Assembly: GCA_903845465.1 (NCBI GenBank)
Contig: CAIMXQ010000074.1
Location: forward strand, 1-8,141
Direction: 5' to 3'
DNA from: an uncultured Actinomycetes bacterium
Lineage (GTDB): Bacteria; Actinomycetota; Actinomycetes; Nanopelagicales; Nanopelagicaceae
Length of the DNA: 8,141 nucleotides
Part shown: positions 5,256 to 8,141 of the stretch, piece after piece
Position numbering within the stretch: position 1 is the stretch's first letter
Layout: the number at the start of each line of letters is the position of its first letter
The notes under the pieces: generated by a model
The model's database searches: none
Told to the model about the DNA's origin: nothing
Seen by the model: the letters and a program-made list of their open reading frames with translations, nothing else
Position numbers and translations under genes: made by a program

Positions 5256-6472
5256 GGTTACGCGAAATATGGAGATTTGCCTGGAGAGGTATCTCATCAA
5301 ATCGCATGCGATCATCACTCACGATTCTCGGCGTACTCATTGGTGTCTCATCAGTGATTATTTTGACAGCAGTAGGTAATGGTTCTGCTGCAGCTGTCCG
5401 TCAACAGATTGAAAAACTAGGCACAAACTCGATCACCGTCATGGGGACAGGTGGTGGCGGCGGTGGTTTCTCTCGTACTCGAAGTTCTACCGCCAAAGGG
5501 CTCACTATCGCTGATACGACAGCGCTCAATAACAAGGACAACGCACCTCATATCAAGCAGGCAGCGCCAATTCTTAACGCGACGATGACATGTACTTATG
5601 GAAATATTTCTGCGACACCGGGCAGTGCAAAAGGTACCTGGCCTTCATACTTCGAAGCTGCCAATAGCCCAGTAGATAAAGGTGGGTATTGGACTAACGA
5701 CGATGTCGCCCAAAAACGTGGCGTTGCAGTTATCGGAACAACTCTTGCGAAGAATCTCTTCGATACCGATAGCCCCATCGACAAAGTAATTCGTTGTGCT
5801 GGTCAGAGCGTGACTGTCGTTGGCGTTATGAAGTCAAAGGGAACCACGGGATTCCAGGATTCCGATGATGTGATCATCATGCCGATTACATTCGTACAGC
5901 GCGCAATTGCAGGTTACGGAAATATCAGCCAAATTCAAGTGGAATCAATCGATGCTAAATCCACACAACTTGCTATGGATGAAGTAACTGCCATTATGAA
6001 TTCTCAACATAAAATCAAGAGCACAGCAACTGCCGATTATCGAGTTTTGAACCAATCCACGATTCTGCAATCATCGACAGATTCCAGTAAGACGCTCACC
6101 GTATTACTTGCCGCAATTGCCGCGATTAGCTTGCTCGTTGGCGGTATCGGAATTACCAACATCATGCTTGTCTCTGTCACCGAACGCACACGTGAAATTG
6201 GAATCCTGAAAGCTATTGGAGCCCCTAAAGCTGCGATCCTCACTCAATTCCTTATCGAAGCGATGATGCTTTCTCTCTTGGGTGGAATCTCAGGAGTTTT
6301 GCTCGGTCTTGGAATCTCCCACTTCAGCATCCTCGGTGTAGTGCCAGTTGTATCTCTCTCAAGCGTCCTGACTGCCTTCATTGTCAGTGCACTTGTTGGA
6401 CTTGTATTCGGGGGATGGCCAGCAAATCGCGCTGCATCTCTTCGCCCTATTGAAGCTCTGCGATACGAATAG
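5243..6472 (+). CDS. MacB/FtsX-type ABC transporter permease
   Basis: A 409-residue membrane subunit of the exporter. Residues 1-24 include an amphipathic start (LREIWRFAWRGISSNRMRS), TM1 is about 25-45, a large extracytoplasmic domain covers about 46-283, and TM2-TM4 lie near 284-306, 331-356 and 367-392. Diagnostic stretches are LGVLIGVSSVI after TM1 entry, GGIGITNIMLVSVTERTREIG (300-320, with KAIGA following) and the C-terminus RAASLRPIEALRYE. These match MacB rather than LolC/E. A glycine run GTGGGGGGF (68-76) sits just after the first extracytoplasmic strand. The only two cysteines, C117 and C185, are both extracytoplasmic. With the preceding ATPase it should form a dimeric transporter that works by mechanotransmission, with the adaptor outside. 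The next gene starts 12 bp downstream. Confidence 0.95.
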   Translation: MGSLGLREIWRFAWRGISSNRMRSSLTILGVLIGVSSVIILTAVGNGSAAAVRQQIEKLGTNSITVMGTGGGGGGFSRTRSSTAKGLTIADTTALNNKDNAPHIKQAAPILNATMTCTYGNISATPGSAKGTWPSYFEAANSPVDKGGYWTNDDVAQKRGVAVIGTTLAKNLFDTDSPIDKVIRCAGQSVTVVGVMKSKGTTGFQDSDDVIIMPITFVQRAIAGYGNISQIQVESIDAKSTQLAMDEVTAIMNSQHKIKSTATADYRVLNQSTILQSSTDSSKTLTVLLAAIAAISLLVGGIGITNIMLVSVTERTREIGILKAIGAPKAAILTQFLIEAMMLSLLGGISGVLLGLGISHFSILGVVPVVSLSSVLTAFIVSALVGLVFGGWPANRAASLRPIEALRYE

Positions 6473-6474
6473 GA

Positions 6475-6480
6475 AAAGGA
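6475..6480 (+). promoter_or_regulatory. Ribosome binding site for the last operon gene
   Basis: AAAGGA lies four bases before the ATG at 6485, within a purine-rich run that begins right after the permease stop. The 12-bp gap leaves no room for a separate promoter. Confidence 0.55.
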
Positions 6481-6484
6481 AACA

Positions 6485-7075
6485 ATGGAAAACTCATTTG
6501 AAAACGAGTCACGCTACAAGGATGTTGATGAACACATCATCACTCTCGTTGAAGAAGCGAAAGCTCGACCACTTCCTAAGCACACCAAAGCACTTGCATT
6601 CGTAGCAATCTTCTCAATCATCTTTACTGGCGGAATCTGGGTCGGTTATAAGAAAGCCACAACTTCAACTACTGGAACCACAGGTCTTTCGTTAGCCAAC
6701 CTCAGTGGTGGCGCATCCGCTTTTGGTGGCGGTGGATTCGGCGGAGGTGGAGGTGGATTTAATCGACGTAACGCTCAAGGCGGAACCGCTACGGGTGGCG
6801 CCGCACCGAGTGCATCTGACTTCGCCCTTCCAAGTCCAGTCGCAACAACTGTTGTAGCTCTACCTAATGATGTTGCCGGCACAGTTATCTCTGTAACGAG
6901 CAAATCAATCGTGATACAAACTCTTGCAGGAGAGAAACAAACCTTTCCTGTGACAACAACAACTAAAGTAAGAGTCAGTAGTACCGCAATTCTCACAGGT
7001 GTAAAGGCCGGCGATATTGTTACCGTTAAACCTGAAACCGATAAGAGTGCAAAGACAATTACCGTAGTTAAATAA
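6485..7075 (+). CDS. Single-pass membrane protein with Gly-rich linker and DUF5666-like C-terminal domain
   Basis: A 196-residue protein and the last gene of the operon. An acidic cytoplasmic N-terminus (1-32, with VDEHIITLVEEAK) is followed by basic residues and one membrane segment at about 37-55. A Thr/Ser-rich stretch and a glycine tract (AFGGGGFGGGGGGF, 79-92) then lead to a small domain at about 127-196: AGTVISVTSKSIVIQT, a Thr-rich strand, TGVKAGDIVTVK and a final TITVVK strand. This looks like the compact beta-barrel of DUF5666-type proteins (G-x-V-x-x-V...T-x-V...L-x-x-G-D-x-V-x-V), a match made by eye. It has no cysteines. Its position, 12 bp after the permease, suggests an accessory subunit that stays membrane-bound with its beta domain outside. 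Specific function unknown. Confidence 0.85.
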   Translation: MENSFENESRYKDVDEHIITLVEEAKARPLPKHTKALAFVAIFSIIFTGGIWVGYKKATTSTTGTTGLSLANLSGGASAFGGGGFGGGGGGFNRRNAQGGTATGGAAPSASDFALPSPVATTVVALPNDVAGTVISVTSKSIVIQTLAGEKQTFPVTTTTKVRVSSTAILTGVKAGDIVTVKPETDKSAKTITVVK

Positions 7076-7078
7076 TCT

Positions 7079-8141
7079 TTAAACTTTCTGTCTGCCAATC
7101 CGAGACATGATTCCGGCACAGAAGAGTAGAGTGATTGGAATAAGCATTCCGATCGTGAGATTTGTGGAATCTGAAATGAACCCGATTGTTGCTGGAATTA
7201 CTGCAACACCGGCCATTGCAACCAGAAATGCGCGTGATAGAGCCGTCCCCATATCGATACCAGGAGTATTTCCGAGAATGGTGAGAAAGCCAGGAAAGAG
7301 TGGGCCAACACCTGCACCTGCGACAAAGTAACCAAGCAAGATTACGACATAAGCCAGTGGTTTATTAAAGTGATCTATGTTCACGCCAATAAGCATGGTT
7401 ACTAGCCAAATTGTTGAACCGAACATTCCTGAAAATCTAATTACTTTGGCAGCGCCATATTTATGAATGTACTTATCGCCCATAAGTCTGCTGATAATCA
7501 TGCCTATCTCAAAAGCTAAGTACGCGCCAACATAGGCAGAGCCAGAGATTGCTAAGACATCTCGAAGAAAGAGAGCAGACCAATCTGTTGCTCCAAATTC
7601 AGCGCTATTGGAGAACATCATCCCAATGCCAACTGCAATGACAATTCGACCCAAGGGACTAAACCATGGAAGGCTAACCATGGCCTTCTGTTGATCTTCA
7701 GGTTTCTTATCTTCAAGTGCACGTGAGGAGATAATCAGAACGATGAAGACAATAATTGCGAGCCCGGTTAGATGTATGGAGTAGCGAACGCGACCAATGA
7801 GAAAAGAGCCGAAGAACGCTGCAGCCAGTGTCCCTAAAGACCAGAATGCATGGAAGCCAGACAGGTATTTACGATCCTCTTTAGCTTCAATTGACTGAGT
7901 GATAATTGTAAGAGGGTTATCAAGAAACATATATCCAAGAACAAAGGCAAGAATTCCAAGGAAGACGAAGAAGGCATTGGGAGCAAAAGCTATGAGTAAA
8001 TAGCCGACAGGGAAGATGAAAGTACCAAGATAGAAAACCTTCTTAGTTCCAAGCTCGCGGATTAATTTACCGATAATGCGTGAAGCGAGAAAAACGGCAA
8101 GTGATGCGCCAATGAGAGTTCTACCTAATACTGCATCGCTC
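7079..8141 (-). CDS. MFS transporter, YbjJ/fucose-permease-like, 5' end outside the window
   Basis: A major facilitator superfamily membrane transporter; 353 residues are visible and the frame stays open to the right edge, so the ATG at 7930 is internal. The upstream part shows a motif-A-like loop (RIIGKLIRELGTKK) between early helices. Then come DNPLTIITQSIE, GFHAFWSLGTLAAAFFGSFL, and after a charged central loop EFGATDWSALFLRDVL and a second motif-A-like GDKYIHKYGAAKVIR. The pairing of FHA-x-WSLG with GA-x-DWSALFLRDVL is characteristic, as I recall, of YbjJ-like MFS proteins, whose substrates are mostly unknown. About ten hydrophobic helices are visible and 12 are expected. The C-terminus ends SRIGRQKV. 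It converges on the export operon with only three bases between stop codons, so any functional link to that operon is unproven. Confidence 0.9.
   Translation of the reverse strand, partial: SDAVLGRTLIGASLAVFLASRIIGKLIRELGTKKVFYLGTFIFPVGYLLIAFAPNAFFVFLGILAFVLGYMFLDNPLTIITQSIEAKEDRKYLSGFHAFWSLGTLAAAFFGSFLIGRVRYSIHLTGLAIIVFIVLIISSRALEDKKPEDQQKAMVSLPWFSPLGRIVIAVGIGMMFSNSAEFGATDWSALFLRDVLAISGSAYVGAYLAFEIGMIISRLMGDKYIHKYGAAKVIRFSGMFGSTIWLVTMLIGVNIDHFNKPLAYVVILLGYFVAGAGVGPLFPGFLTILGNTPGIDMGTALSRAFLVAMAGVAVIPATIGFISDSTNLTIGMLIPITLLFCAGIMSRIGRQKV

Noticed and set aside
7930..7930. ATG at 7930 as the MFS start
   Set aside because: The same frame stays open to 8141 and encodes two more helices and a motif-A-like loop, so the true start is beyond the window.

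Overview
This window looks like the chromosome of a small, moderate-GC actinobacterium. Four things point that way: a glutamyl-tRNA synthetase gene followed directly by tRNA-Gln and tRNA-Glu genes, a secreted four-cysteine protein of a type I associate with Actinobacteria, a MacA/MacB-like export operon built for a single-membrane cell, and base composition well below that of Streptomyces or Mycobacterium. A freshwater acI/Nanopelagicales-like lineage would fit. The assignment is inference from gene content only.

Layout. Positions 2-1237 (+) hold the 3' part of gltX, cut by the window edge. A 115-bp gap with an AT-rich inverted repeat leads to tRNA-Gln(CUG) at 1353-1424 and tRNA-Glu(CUC) at 1476-1548, closed by a hairpin at 1555-1576. 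A convergent gene for a small secreted or membrane-anchored cysteine protein occupies 1590-2048 (-). After a 94-bp divergent intergenic region comes a tight five-gene operon, 2143-7075 (+): (1) a secreted Pro/Gly/Ala-rich protein with four Cys motifs; (2) a MacA/HlyD-like adaptor with an N-terminal membrane anchor and a long helical hairpin; (3) a MacB-type ATPase; (4) a MacB/FtsX-type permease; (5) a single-pass membrane protein with a glycine-rich linker and a small beta-rich C-terminal domain resembling DUF5666. A convergent MFS transporter gene (7079-8141, -) starts beyond the right edge; its stop lies three bases from the operon's last stop.

How the genes work together. The synthetase sits beside its likely tRNA substrates. 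The tRNA-Gln has a U1:A72 first pair, as expected where Gln-tRNA is made by charging with Glu and then amidating with GatCAB. In the operon, ATPase plus permease should form a tripartite-efflux-type ABC machine with the adaptor on the outer face. The secreted Cys-motif protein and the DUF5666-like protein are the less understood partners and the best candidates for something new. Four of the five operon proteins carry glycine-rich tracts, and every extracytoplasmic protein with cysteines here has an even number. Substrate and physiological role cannot be read from the sequence.

I saw no CRISPR array, insertion sequence, phage gene or rRNA.
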